Made by a program: the position numbers and the translations under genes
The notes under the pieces: model-generated
The model's database searches: none
What the model saw: the letters and a program-made list of their open reading frames with translations, nothing else
Told to the model about the DNA's origin: nothing
Part shown: positions 33,871 through 44,240 of the stretch, in pieces
How the letters are laid out: each line of letters starts with the position of its first letter
Numbering within the stretch: position 1 is the first letter of the stretch
Assembly: GCA_013399895.1 (NCBI GenBank)
Contig: VXBA01003437.1
Coordinates: 3,388,064-3,452,063, forward strand
Reading direction: 5' to 3'
Source: Serilophus lunatus
Taxonomy: Eukaryota > Chordata > Aves > Passeriformes > Eurylaimidae
Length of the DNA stretch: 64,000 nucleotides

Positions 33871-36321
33871 CCAGCTGAGTGCCAGCACTTGCCTAGGACA
33901 AGGGGAAAGTGAGGTGCTGCTTTCATGCAATTTCCTCAAGCCCTCTCCACAGACTGATTCACTATATGTCAGGCAAATCCTTGTACCAGCCAAGTATTAC
34001 TTGGAAACAACCTCTCATAAAACAAGCTCTGTAAAAGTTTTCAACTCACTTTGATAGTTCCCAAATTGTTTTTCTCTCTGTCTTTTATTTTTCATAGGTT
34101 CTGTAAACAGAAGATTGGTCCCCAGTAATCTACTAGAAGGAGCCAAGAGGCTCTCAGGGATATTGTCGTATTCCAGAAGCTCAGCTATCTGCTACCAAGA
34201 ATGAATGGGGGTCTGCAGAGTTACCACCTCCTTATGACTCACAAGATGAGCAAGAATTACTTTTCTTTTTCCTTGAGTAAAGAGAGATTCCACCCTGCTC
34301 TGATCACTTCTGAGTACCCATGACTTCAGCCTTGTGAAGAGTAAACCATCAAGGAACTCTTTCTTGGGGACAAGCAACTTCCAAAACGAGGTATTGATGG
34401 TATGAGGCATCTTATCTCTCTTACATCTCCTTTTGAGAGCAGCAGAAATGAAATCACTTTTGCATGGCACACATGCAGTTTCTGTGCTAGTTTCCTGCTC
34501 AGTATCATCAGGCAAGCCTGAGGTTCTGCATGAGAGAAGTAGGCCCCTAGAGAGAGGGCTATAATCCTGAAGGGAGGTAGGAATACTGAGGAAGCCAATC
34601 TGGGCAGGGAACCCGGAATTCAGGTTTTAGCTGCTTTTTGCGAAACACAAAATAACAAAGCAAAAGTCCTGCAGACTCTGAAGGACAGACTCCATCCTCC
34701 AGGGTTGCATAGGTAGGCTAGGAACAAATTCATGAAAGGTGGTATTATCTACTGGAAGATGAGACCTGTCAGTCCTTGAAAAAAATATAGTCACAGAAGA
34801 TGTATCTGAAGTAAGAACAGAATGTAGGTCCATGAAGCAAGCCGGGACAGCAAAGAAAACAGAAGTCTGGGTTTGTGCATAGGAAGATCTGAAGCAGAAG
34901 AGCATATTGCCCAACTCCTCTCTCTTGGCTAGGAATACCCAGAAAATTTGCTCTCCTGGCCATTGTCCATTCTTCCCCAGGCTGATTTTTTGTGATGTTT
35001 CTGTGGCCACTGGAAATTTGCTACAAATACCCAGGTACTGAACAGCAGTTGTATACTAATATCTCCTAACCACCCTTTCTAGCTGCCCAAGGCTGCAAAT
35101 GATGTGAAAATTGCATACCCAAGTCCCGGGCCTTAGAGGCTATTAATGGTTTGGGCCACATGTCATTTGTTATTCTTCACTTATGCATACATTCTTCTTA
35201 TTTATTTTTTGTAAACATTTGTGTATAATTATTCACTCACGAGTTTCCAATGATTTTCCCTGGCTTACAGATGTAGCAAAGCTCATTCCCTGCATCCAGA
35301 AAAGATGTTTTTTTTCGACTGCTGCAAAATGGAATACTGACAGATTTCAATCTGCTGCTTCCATGTCCATTCTTGTGACACATAGCTACCCATGGCAAGA
35401 GACAATTAGCTCTTTAAATATAAACTAGAAATGATCCCAAGCCACAAATTTCACATCCAGATCCAAATTTGGGGCAGTTCAGATTTGGTCTGACATTTTG
35501 GGTTTGGGCCCAGGCCTGATTCTCCCTGTGAAGCAGTTTGACATTTCCAGTTCTGGGAAGCTCCCCTCCCTGGGCATGTAGCCTCCTCACAGTGCAGAGC
35601 CACCCCCAGGGTCTGGCCCTCTGCTGCCGAAAGCTTGCCTGCTGGTCCGGGTTTTTCAGAAGCCTCTGCCTGTCATTACTGCAGCTAATTCAATTGTTGC
35701 AGCGGTGGGTACAAGCTTTCCATGATGCTGCTGTGGCATTTTAGTTCCTGCACGTACTAAAACCTAGATGAATCAGCTATGTGTCTATGTGTTGCTTATG
35801 CAGGAGAAAAAAAAAAAAAGTGATCAAATGGCAAGAAATCTTGGGAATTCAGGTTAAATCTCTGGCCATCTGCCTGCAGCTCAGACCCCACAGTTACCCT
35901 TACGTGCTGTGATCACATTCCATTCAGAGTACAGGATACAGAAGCAGGATCAATAACTCACAATCTCTTCTCTAGTCATTTTATAATGAGTTTTTCCATA
36001 GAACTGGATCCTTACTTCAGAGCACTTATTTTGCCTTTTTCATTTATATTTGCTTCAAATATAATACACAGCATACTACTCCTAAAGTTTGATCAGTTAT
36101 TTACAGATAATTTTAGATGGATAGACCATCACACTCAGCTTATATCTTGTCTCCTTCCACCAAGAGTGAGGTGCTATAAGGAGCTCACATAAGCAGAATT
36201 CATCAAGCTCAAAATCAAGCTATCAAATTAAGAAATCTCTTAAACATTGACATTAAATACAATTACAATGTGTTTATCTCCACAATCTCACCAAAAAGTG
36301 ATTGCTGTAACCTCTGAAGGC
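33871..36321. other. Unannotated non-coding stretch
   Basis: No gene recognised. - strand frames at 34192-34515 (107 codons) and 34627-35010 (127 codons) lie close together but share no family features, and the second overlaps another frame. A 13-base A run lies at 35807-35819. No interspersed repeat was recognised. Confidence 0.45.
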
Positions 36322-36425
36322 AGAAAACTGAGGCACAGAGAGATGAGGTGATGTGCTCAAAAATGATGCAGGATTATACTGAAGATCAGAAAACAGTTAA
36401 GAGCTCCTCAGTCCTCTTGATCTTT
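36322..36425 (-). repeat. MIR SINE remnant
   Basis: The + strand gives aaaactgaggcacagagaga at about 36324-36343, the most recognisable stretch of the reversed MIR consensus, followed by a gaggtgatgtgctcaaaa segment in place of the usual ttaagtgacttgcccaagg, a loosely matching middle and aacagttaagagct near 36411. MIR spread before the amniote radiation, so a copy in a bird is an ancient relic. It is the clearest MIR match in the window. The tail end of MIR is not seen. Confidence 0.65.
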
Positions 36426-36519
36426 GGCCATAAAATCATAGTCCCTTTGATATACACACCATTCATGGGCACTGAATTTGCATTTGGACATCGTAGAAGG
36501 ATCCCCACAAGTATTTAAC
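36426..36519. other. Short non-coding spacer
   Basis: No feature is recognised between the MIR remnant and the next AT-rich block. Confidence 0.4.
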
Positions 36520-36740
36520 CTAATTTTAGCCCTGACATCAACTGTCAGAATATCCTTTTAAGAGAAAATGCCTGGCAGCAATGACACTGGTGGCCAATTG
36601 GAATGATGCTGGCTTTGCAACTGGCTCCGAATGAGCTCATAATGTCAGAAAGTGTCCATTAAAAAAGGTTCATGGATAAAACACACATATGACACAGTTA
36701 TTTATAAAGAGAGGCTTTTATAGGCCACATGCTGAGAAGC
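36520..36740. promoter_or_regulatory. Enhancer-like block
   Basis: It contains atatccttttaagagaaaat (about 36550-36569), a symmetric ccaattgg (36594-36601) that gives a CCAAT core on both strands, catggataaaacacacatat and a doubled TTTATA motif (tttataaagagaggctttta, 36711-36730, CDX/HOX-like). It has no repeat signature. This is a weak, motif-based call. Confidence 0.25.
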
Positions 36741-37039
36741 CTCATGAGATTACTAAATAATCCAAAAGGGAAGTGCTTGGAAGCCTGTTTCTTGGGACAC
36801 AGAGAACCGGCCTGGAAAATTGTTATGGAGACAAGACTCTGGGGATGGATCAGGCCCTCCCCAAGGACCTGGTTATGGATCAAGCTGTTTTTTCCATTTG
36901 TATTTTTTTCTATCAAATATAGCCCCTTTGGATCCAGTGTAAGGAGTTCTAAGGAGCAGGAGGAGAGAGGAGGTGCCACCTGTGTGCAATTCCAGTTGTT
37001 TCATCAGTTCCTCACGCCCCACTTGCAAGCCAAGGTGAC
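36741..37039. other. Unannotated non-coding stretch
   Basis: The overlapping frames at 36729-37052 (+) and 36698-36979 (-) lie on opposite strands and match nothing known. Confidence 0.4.
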
Positions 37040-37185
37040 ACAAATTAGTTAATTTCCATGGCATACTGAGGCTAATTGGAAACAGCTCTCAGACCCTGTA
37101 AAACATTAAGCTGTGCTGCAAGTGATAATTGCTCACCTGCTGCATGAGCCTATAAGAGGCAGTGTATTAACTAGCATATGGAGTT
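37040..37185. promoter_or_regulatory. Enhancer-like block with homeodomain sites
   Basis: Homeodomain-like cores occur three times: caaattagttaatttcc (37041-37057), gaggctaattggaaac (about 37068-37083) and gtgataattgctcacctgc (37122-37140). The last joins a TAATT core to a CACCTG E-box. CACCTG is the ZEB/SNAI-type site. The block has no repeat signature. Confidence 0.3.
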
Positions 37186-37639
37186 TTATCACTTCCCTGG
37201 GACAGTGGAGTCTGAACCCTTCCCAGTACCTATTGCAGTGAAAGCAAGATACTGGGTTATGTTTGTGGTTCATGGGTACTCAGGCAGAGAGAGCTGGTAA
37301 TAAGGGTCCAGATTTCAACTTTCATTGCATGCTGTCTCTTTTTGCTTTAGTAAGGCCATGCTATCAAGCTGGCATAAATAGCTTGCTTTCTTCTTGAGGG
37401 CCTGGAAGAGTGGTTTAGTATTGTGCTGCAAAATAGAAGTACAGAAATTTGAAAGTATAAAGAGCCTAAATACATCTTAAAGGTCTAGACCTCTCTATTG
37501 CAGAGATTTGGGCTGCAAAAGTCTCAGAAAGAGTCTGAGACTGTTTATTATAAATTCAAGCAACTTTCATTTTATAGCTAGTCATAATTCTCCTGTATCT
37601 CCCCTTCTTTTTCTTTACTTTCTCTTCTCTATTAAACCA
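37186..37639. other. Unannotated non-coding stretch
   Basis: No gene or repeat is seen before the CR1 fragment. The last 60 bases are pyrimidine-rich. Confidence 0.45.
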
Positions 37640-37734
37640 GGCAGACATCTAGTGAGTAGCATCCCTGCCCAGGGCGGAGAGTTGGAACTAGATGATCTTT
37701 GAGGTCTCTTCTAATCCAAATCACTCTATGATTA
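37640..37734 (+). mobile_element. CR1 LINE 3'-end fragment, sense
   Basis: The fragment ends in ttggaactagatgatctttg, aggtctcttctaatccaaat and cactctatgatt. This is the CR1 3' UTR end in sense orientation, with one copy of the terminal tctatgatt octamer region. About 95 bases remain. The upstream part (gcatccctgcccagggcgga) corresponds to the 'tccctgcccatggca' block of CR1. Confidence 0.9.
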
Positions 37735-39559
37735 CTCAGATGTATTAGTATTAGTTTGCCTGAGAACAGAATATGAGAATTTTTTTTGTTGGTTTGGGTG
37801 TTTTTCCCAGATTCAAGTGAGATTTCATTAAGGAAAGCCTCCATTTTGGAAGTGTTGACCATTTTTGTTCTGTAGCCCAAATGATAAGGAAGTTCCCAAA
37901 GTCCAAATTGATTTCTTTTCTCACTCGAGAATTCTTAGAAATGTCAGAGAATTGAAACAATGCTTCACTGGAGACTGAAAATGACAGAACAGAATAAAAT
38001 TACTAGAATAGTCCATTGGGGATTCTGGTACCAGGATCATCAACTTGAAATGTTCAGCAGCAACTGCAAATCACATGAGAAGCAATGGGATTGTTGTGCT
38101 GTAAAACACGTGTACCCCGAAGTTTGACACAAGGCCTAACTTTTTAGGGCAACTATCAAGAGACCCTCAGTACTTTGCACTGCTTGAGACCCTGGGAGTT
38201 GCTATTATAGACTGGAACCTGAGACCATGTTTCCCCTGTCGTGTTCTTGGGTGACTATTATATATTAGCAATGTTTTTAGCTCTTATTGAATAGGCAAAT
38301 GAGTGGCTCGGGTATGGGGTAGATTTATTGTGGGTTAATAGTGTCAACTGAACTCTGATATCTGAGTATTTGCTGAAGAAACCTTCATCTCAATGCCCTT
38401 GTAATTAGCATCAACTGATGTGGCTTTTCAGAATGACCAAGTATCTATACCTTCAAATTAATAAAAATTATGCCAGGGAAAGGACTTAAATGTGTACGGG
38501 TAATTAAGTCTGTCAAAAATGCCAGGAAACCAGGGTTTTTTTCTATAAGGCTCTTACTACTTCTCTTTCTGATCCTAGTCTTGAAACAAAGACAAAAATA
38601 AGCTCATTTCCACCCTTTTTCATTGGTGGCTGGGGCTTAACCAAGATCCAGAAGCTGAGAGGCCAGCAGAAATGTAGCTATGAGTATATGCCAGAGGTTT
38701 GAGACTCCTATTAGATTAGCTTGGGTATGAGGAAAGGGTTCCAAGCTGTTCTGTGAGATTGAAATGGAATATCCTTTTCTCTAGGGTCTGTCATGTCCTG
38801 GCATTCGTCATTAATAGCATATTCCCATCAGGGAGTCCTTGCAGGAATGTGGCTCTTGGAAAAATCTAGATACCTGTTCCTAGCTGGTGGGAGCTGAGAA
38901 AGTGTTCTTATCTGAGCAAACCAATATAAAGTGGAAAGTGTTTCCTCCTACTGAAAATGTTTAAGTATTTCCTAATGAAAGCATTCCTGTAAGGAGAAAA
39001 ATGAGTGTCCTGTGATATTCACAAGTAGGACACATTTTATGGCCCATGAACATCTCAAGAACGAGGTATTTTTCAGGTGGTCTGATTGTCAGATGCCTGA
39101 TTTTGATGGATGATGCTAAGCATGGACATAATCACCATCTAGGTCTCAGAATCAGCCAGTAAGATATGTTAAGATTTTCCAAATGTTTCTCCAACAATAA
39201 AAGGAAATGTAAAGTTAATCAAATTGTCATGAGGGATCAGAGCCCAGCAAGGAAGGACTAAGACTGACATTTGAAGTAGAAGCACTAATAAAACAGACGG
39301 CTGCTTGCTGATCCTGTCCATGCTTGTGTTTAATTTAAACAAGTTAACAATGAATGGAGTTTGCAGAGGCAGGGCAGGGGTGCTGTCGAAATCGATGTAT
39401 GTATCAGCCATTTAAAGAAAGCAGAGAGGTGGTAAATCTCTAGCTGCATGTGAATATCATGCCACAGCAAAGAGGTTCGGCAAACATCTCTGCTGGCACG
39501 TGTGGGACAAGAGGCCGTTCTGCTCCTGGCTCTACCTTACCTATGGCTGCTCGCTGCCC
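37735..39559. other. Unannotated non-coding stretch
   Basis: No gene, RNA or repeat recognised. Open frames are short and scattered. Confidence 0.5.
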
Positions 39560-39650
39560 AGACAGAAGCTGGATAAAGTTAATCCTTGGTGCTTTTAGAC
39601 TTATTTACTGCATTGTGCTCAGATGAATTAATTCCAGCACCTAAACACCG
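39560..39650. promoter_or_regulatory. Small enhancer-like block
   Basis: The block holds ggataaagttaatccttgg (39571-39589), combining GATA-, HNF1- and OTX/bicoid-like cores, and agatgaattaattccagc (39621-39638) with an AATTAATT core. It is short and not supported by alignment. Confidence 0.2.
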
Positions 39651-41856
39651 TCAAGATAATTTCCAAAGGAGAAGGTGAGCTCACCTCGTTTCCTAGCTTT
39701 CCAGTTGACAGTCTCTGATACTCCACACATGCATGTGTGTGGCTTGAGTGGCTATTTCTCTCTGAAGATGTCCTCCACTGTAAGTCTGCTGGACACAAGG
39801 ATCCTTCTCTCTGGAGAAGATGTTGAACAATGAAGTTGAATGTCATGGCCTTGGCTGCTCTGAGTGGTAGAGACACGACACCCTGTCAGATGTCTTTCCC
39901 ACTGAGCTGGATTGTTATGCCAATGCATTTTTCCAACTGGCGGTGTTGCCAGGAGAGTTGGAGGGAAGTAGCTTTCTGCATGGCAAAGCCATGAATGGCA
40001 GTTTTGCTCTCTCCGGGATACTCATCACTACACAATGCTCCCACTCTGCGTTCCCTCACCCCAGGAACAATTTTGTCCACAGAGGGGACATTTTATCCTG
40101 AAACTCAAGTGTCCATTTCCTGCAGAAACCCTTCAGCCACCATCAGGTGGCAATGAATTTCAATCAGTGCTGCCTTCCAGGCACTGGGCCAGACTAGGGG
40201 CCTGGACATGAGAAGCTGCTCTGTTATCCATTACTCATCCCCCAAGCTAGCCTATGTTTTGTTTTGTTCTGGATAAACATGATCAGGAGGCAGAAGCGCC
40301 CCTTCGGTTCCCTGATGCCTTTCATTAGATCCCACCTTGCAAGTGTTGGTTCTGCTGCAGGGCAGTGAGGAGGTCAGGACGGACAGCCAGGGTGGCCAGC
40401 AGTTCAGCCCCAGCCCATGGGCCAAACAGATGAAGTAGCTCAACTCGCCGCTTCCCTCCATGCCCTGCAGCAGCACAGCTCCCTGGCCACAAAGCCCTCT
40501 CTCTGCGGCATGCCAGGTGACCCTTGCTAGAATGACTTTTTGCTCTTATTCTTCTCCGCAGTTCCTTCCTTTATCAGATTAACTTTAATTAGTGAAATCA
40601 GAATCACATGGAGTGGGGAGGAAACACTTCAAACAGGGCAGATTTATTTCCAGCCAAGGAAAAATCAAGGTGCATAGGGTGAAAGTGCTAGCAGACTGGA
40701 AGTATGTGATAAGGCAAGAAAAAGCCAATTTTTTCTTTTGTGAGATGTGTGTGCAAAAGAACCGCACCTACAAATGAAGTGTATACAGCTACAAGCATGT
40801 GCCAGCTAACACATGAGGGAGGCTGGGCTAGAGTGCTGCTTGCAGCCTGTGCCCTAAAATCCCCAGGAGCTAGTCTATGAAATCGCTGCAAAATACCCAT
40901 GTGTGTGTACACATGAAGCACGGGGTAAAATGAAAGCAATAAACCATTTTTATTTGATAGTATGGCAACATGGTACAGTGTGATCTGTAGGGGGTGATTT
41001 TTCAGAAAATCAAAACAAATTTGACAAACAGCAGATCAGAGCAAACAGCTGAGGCAAATACAATATGAGCTCTGCTCCTTTTTCTGCCCCAATCCTGTCT
41101 CTCTGAAGTGTTTATCTGGGATCCTGAGGACATGAGCACTGCAGTTAGCACCTCTTGACACTATGCTTGTGTCCTGCTAATGTAGCACAGGGACCACCAT
41201 CTATCATCACAGTCTTTCCTCATTCACCTTACTGCTGTGTCTGCCCTAGTACCAAATCTCTGAGGTGTTTTCATCCCTCTCATCTTTGGGCCAGAACTCT
41301 TATTCACTACGTGTATTTTCAATCTGGGATAGCATGAACAGACATATATGTGGCCTTTGCTAGCTTCAGTGATGGATGTTTTTGAATGTATAATGTTGGG
41401 AAACTCTGTGTCTAAAGAAATTCTCCATTGCTGTTGGCCAAACTCTGCTGACAGAATTTTTTGGATACAACACCTTCATAACGCCTCCAAACTAGCCCTG
41501 ATTTTTAAAATCAACTTTACCTGCATATTTCCTGGACTAAGTGGCTGGCCCAGAATGAACAGTAAAGGCCTCTGGTTACAAGATGCAGCACGGTGTCTTT
41601 GCTGTCACTAAAGATGCGCATTTCTATGTGCTGACCCTCTTCTCCTGGGCACTGGAGAAATGAAGCAGCTGAAGCCACAGTGGCTACCAGTAAGTGCCAT
41701 GATGCTCTGAGCAAGCGAGATCTCATCCAAAAAAAGTTACTGGAGTTACAGGACCGTACCTGCTGGTTGCATTGCTCCTTTCTCCAGTTAGAAGTCCTGA
41801 ATGGTACACATTCAGTGACAGCATATTAGGATAAGGGGAAGCACAAGGAGATTTCA
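39651..41856. other. Unannotated non-coding stretch
   Basis: A 16-bp palindrome, cacacatgcatgtgtg, lies at 39724-39739, and catgtgt/acacatg arms with a gtgt loop lie at about 40899-40916. No gene or interspersed repeat was recognised. Confidence 0.45.
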
Positions 41857-41999
41857 CACAATATTCTAAGTTGGAAGGGACCAACAAGGGTCATCAAGTC
41901 CAGCTCTTAAGTGAATGGCCTATACAGGGTTGAGAACCGCAACCTTGGTGTTACTACCACCAGGCTCTAACTGTGTTCCAACTGTGCTAATTTCAGGGT
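41857..41999 (-). mobile_element. tRNA-Ile/CR1 SINE (TguSINE1-like)
   Basis: Read on the - strand, the element starts near 41998 with a tRNA-Ile-like head: an A box ttagcacagttgg (41978-41990), then ttagagcctggtggtagtaa, caccaaggttgcggttctca, and the acceptor-side end taggcca near 41916. A short tail follows, ttcacttaagagctggactt then gatgacccttgttggtccct and tccaacttagaatattgtg, which is the 3' end of a CR1 LINE. A tRNA-Ile head with a CR1 tail is the known build of TguSINE1, described from zebra finch; the tail lets it use CR1 enzymes. About seven extra bases (aacacag on -) sit between the A box and the anticodon arm, and the B box is altered (ggttctcaac), so Pol III transcription is probably lost. 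The copy looks full length. Confidence 0.85.
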
Positions 42000-43489
42000 T
42001 TCATAATCTTTTTATCTTTCATAATAAAGATCAGAAGGAATGTGGAAGTGAAGTCTCCCCGAGTCTGTTCAAGCTATATAGCATCTCCTGAGAAGAACTG
42101 AACTGGATGGAAATACCTTCCAGTGATAATGTACAGTGACAACCAAATTGAGAAAATTACTCTCCGTGAGTCTTCTTCAGTTCAGTTGTGTCTCTGCATA
42201 GTTATCCAGTATTTCATCTACGTACCATTCAGCTGATGGCAATATTGTCCAGCTAATGCACTAAAAAAAAAAAAGTGGCCCAATGTCCCACTCTTTCTCA
42301 TTCTTTTCTCAATCTATTTGCTTATTTGCTTGTTCCCCTTTGAAATTCTGCAGTGCAAGCTTTGAGGCACATGCTGTTCCCCACTCCCCAAGCTTCTGAC
42401 TGGAGCCACTTCTCCACAGCTAGCCAGCATCCTCCCTGCCTCAGGCACTCATCTGCTAGGCTGCGGCCATGGCACAGAGCAGGAAGGGAAATACTAAATA
42501 AAAACATCAGTGACTTGGAAGAAAGATGACTTTGGTGGCATGGGTAAGACAGTAAAGATGAAGAAAATCAGAGCCAATAATTTGTGAAAATCTAATGGTC
42601 CTAGCTGCCATCCCCAACTTAGCAGTCTCCTGAACTGGAAAATGAACATGAGGCATATTAACTCCCCCTGCTTATAAGCTGCCTCTCTCTCTCTCTCTGT
42701 ATAGGTGCAGAAGAAGATAAATAGTTGTGGCTTCTTTTGGCCACATACCACCACTGAAATCCTCTCAGACAGAGTCACAGGGCTCACACACCAGCCAAGC
42801 CATCTGGCTGCCCCAAACCCACAGCACACCTGGGGAAGTCCCCAGGGCTTGAGCTCCAGGCAGGGAGAGTGACTAAGCAGGTGCTGCCTCAGCTTAGAAG
42901 TGGCTGAAGGCACATGCTGGACCAAGAGAGCTCAGTTAAAGTACAGTAACACCAGCATGCATGAGCCCTCCACATGTCTTCCCTACTGCATTAGCCCATG
43001 ACCCTTTTTATGCTCACTTTTATTAAGGTGATTGGTGGGCCTCTCACAGGTGCATCTCATATAGGAGTGTAGGAAACTGCCTCTGGCTTCTCCTAGAAAC
43101 CAGTTCCAGATGTGCTAGAATAGAGCTTCCCTTCAGAGGAAATACATGTTTCAGGTAGGGCCCAGTCTATGAAAACTCAGAATATTTCTTACACTGATGA
43201 ACAAAAGCTTTTATTGCGTCTACTCTTCTTTTTGACCTTTCTGTTTCCCTTCAAGCTTTTGCAATATGCTAATACAAATAGTCTTAGTTTCTGCTTACCA
43301 TCCTTGTTCACGTAAGGTTCAAAATTTCATTTGTTCCTGAGAGCAGCTTCCCACAATGTCTCTCTATTCATGTACTTCGAGACCTTTCTTCTTTCCATCT
43401 CTGCCAAGACAAGCCCTCCATACCTTTCTCCTGCCACATGCTCCTGTTGATTGAACTCACTCTTTGGTTTTTTTTCAAAAAAATGATTC
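42000..43489. other. Unannotated non-coding stretch
   Basis: It holds a 12-base A run (42263-42274) and a (CT)8 run (42683-42698). The - strand frame 42494-42925 (143 codons) runs through the CT repeat and has no recognised homology. No gene is supported. Confidence 0.45.
42683..42698. repeat. (CT)8 microsatellite
   Basis: Eight uninterrupted CT units, followed by gtataggtgcag. In the + direction the pyrimidine run then an AG resembles a splice-acceptor tract, but there is no exon evidence after it. Confidence 0.85.
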
Positions 43490-43710
43490 TCTTACTCTAT
43501 TCAGATATGTCCTTGACACATTATTGACAAAAATATAAAATAGCATTTATTTAGGTTATTTTTATGATCTGTGTGAATTTAATATTAAGGGTTGATCATG
43601 TATCATTAGCAATTCCCAAGGCTCCTACCACTCTGAGTTTTGAGCATGTTTTGCCAGCTTTGTTAATGCCATGCCAAAGTTATACGGAAAGGCTTTAAAA
43701 TCCACTCCTA
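43490..43710. promoter_or_regulatory. AT-rich enhancer-like block
   Basis: Sites include acattattgacaaaaatat (about 43518-43536), agcatttatttaggttattt, gtgaatttaatattaaggg and atgtatcattagcaattcc (43599-43617, with TCATTA and CAATT cores). No repeat signature was seen. The call is weak and motif-based. Confidence 0.25.
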
Positions 43711-43939
43711 TCTTTGAAACTGGGACCTAAAATCTGTGTTTTTCACTTCATAGTGGAAAGCCTTCTTCCCTTTTGATCTTGACTTGGCTGGCCTGTGGAG
43801 TGCTGCAGAGCATTGATACGCACAGTGGGAGATCAGGGCTGAGAGATACAGCTTCCCCTGTTCATCCTGGCGACAAAGCAGGATCAGCCCTTTGGTTTGT
43901 AGGCTTCCTGTTATCATTGTTAATTGACACAAGGCCATA
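43711..43939. other. Non-coding spacer
   Basis: Nothing recognisable; a 76-codon - strand frame covers it but matches no known protein. Confidence 0.4.
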
Positions 43940-44240
43940 ATTTTACCAGAAAAAGCTGAGCAATTTATTTATTGGTGTGCCATACTGCCTTTTACATGCC
44001 ACCAAATATCAAATGCTCTTGTTTCTTGTAGCTAGATGCATTAACTTCTCAATTTTTCACCCTAACCACTTTCACAGTGCCAGTGTAATGTTAATGCAAG
44101 AAACTCTATGTGTAAGGGCAAAGTGAAAGGAATGTAGCTTAATATTCAAGCAATTAGCACAAGGGTTATTGTGCTGAAGGCATTATTCATTTTTAATTAT
44201 CTGAAGCTGCTGAAAAATTCCTAGGACTGCCTCCAATAGG
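43940..44240. promoter_or_regulatory. AT-rich enhancer-like block
   Basis: It carries gcaatttatttattggtgtg (43960-43979), agcttaatattcaagcaatt (44136-44155), agggttattgtgctgaagg and cattatt-catttttaattatctg (44181-44203), so SOX-, POU- and homeodomain-like cores recur over 300 bases. There is no transposon signature. Conservation is not tested. Confidence 0.3.

Noticed and set aside
42683..42715. CT tract then AG as a splice acceptor
   Set aside because: A microsatellite mimics the polypyrimidine tract; no conserved or coding exon is seen after it.
42494..42925. 143-codon - strand frame
   Set aside because: It runs straight through the (CT)8 repeat, whose translation (alternating Arg-Glu) is a low-complexity artefact.
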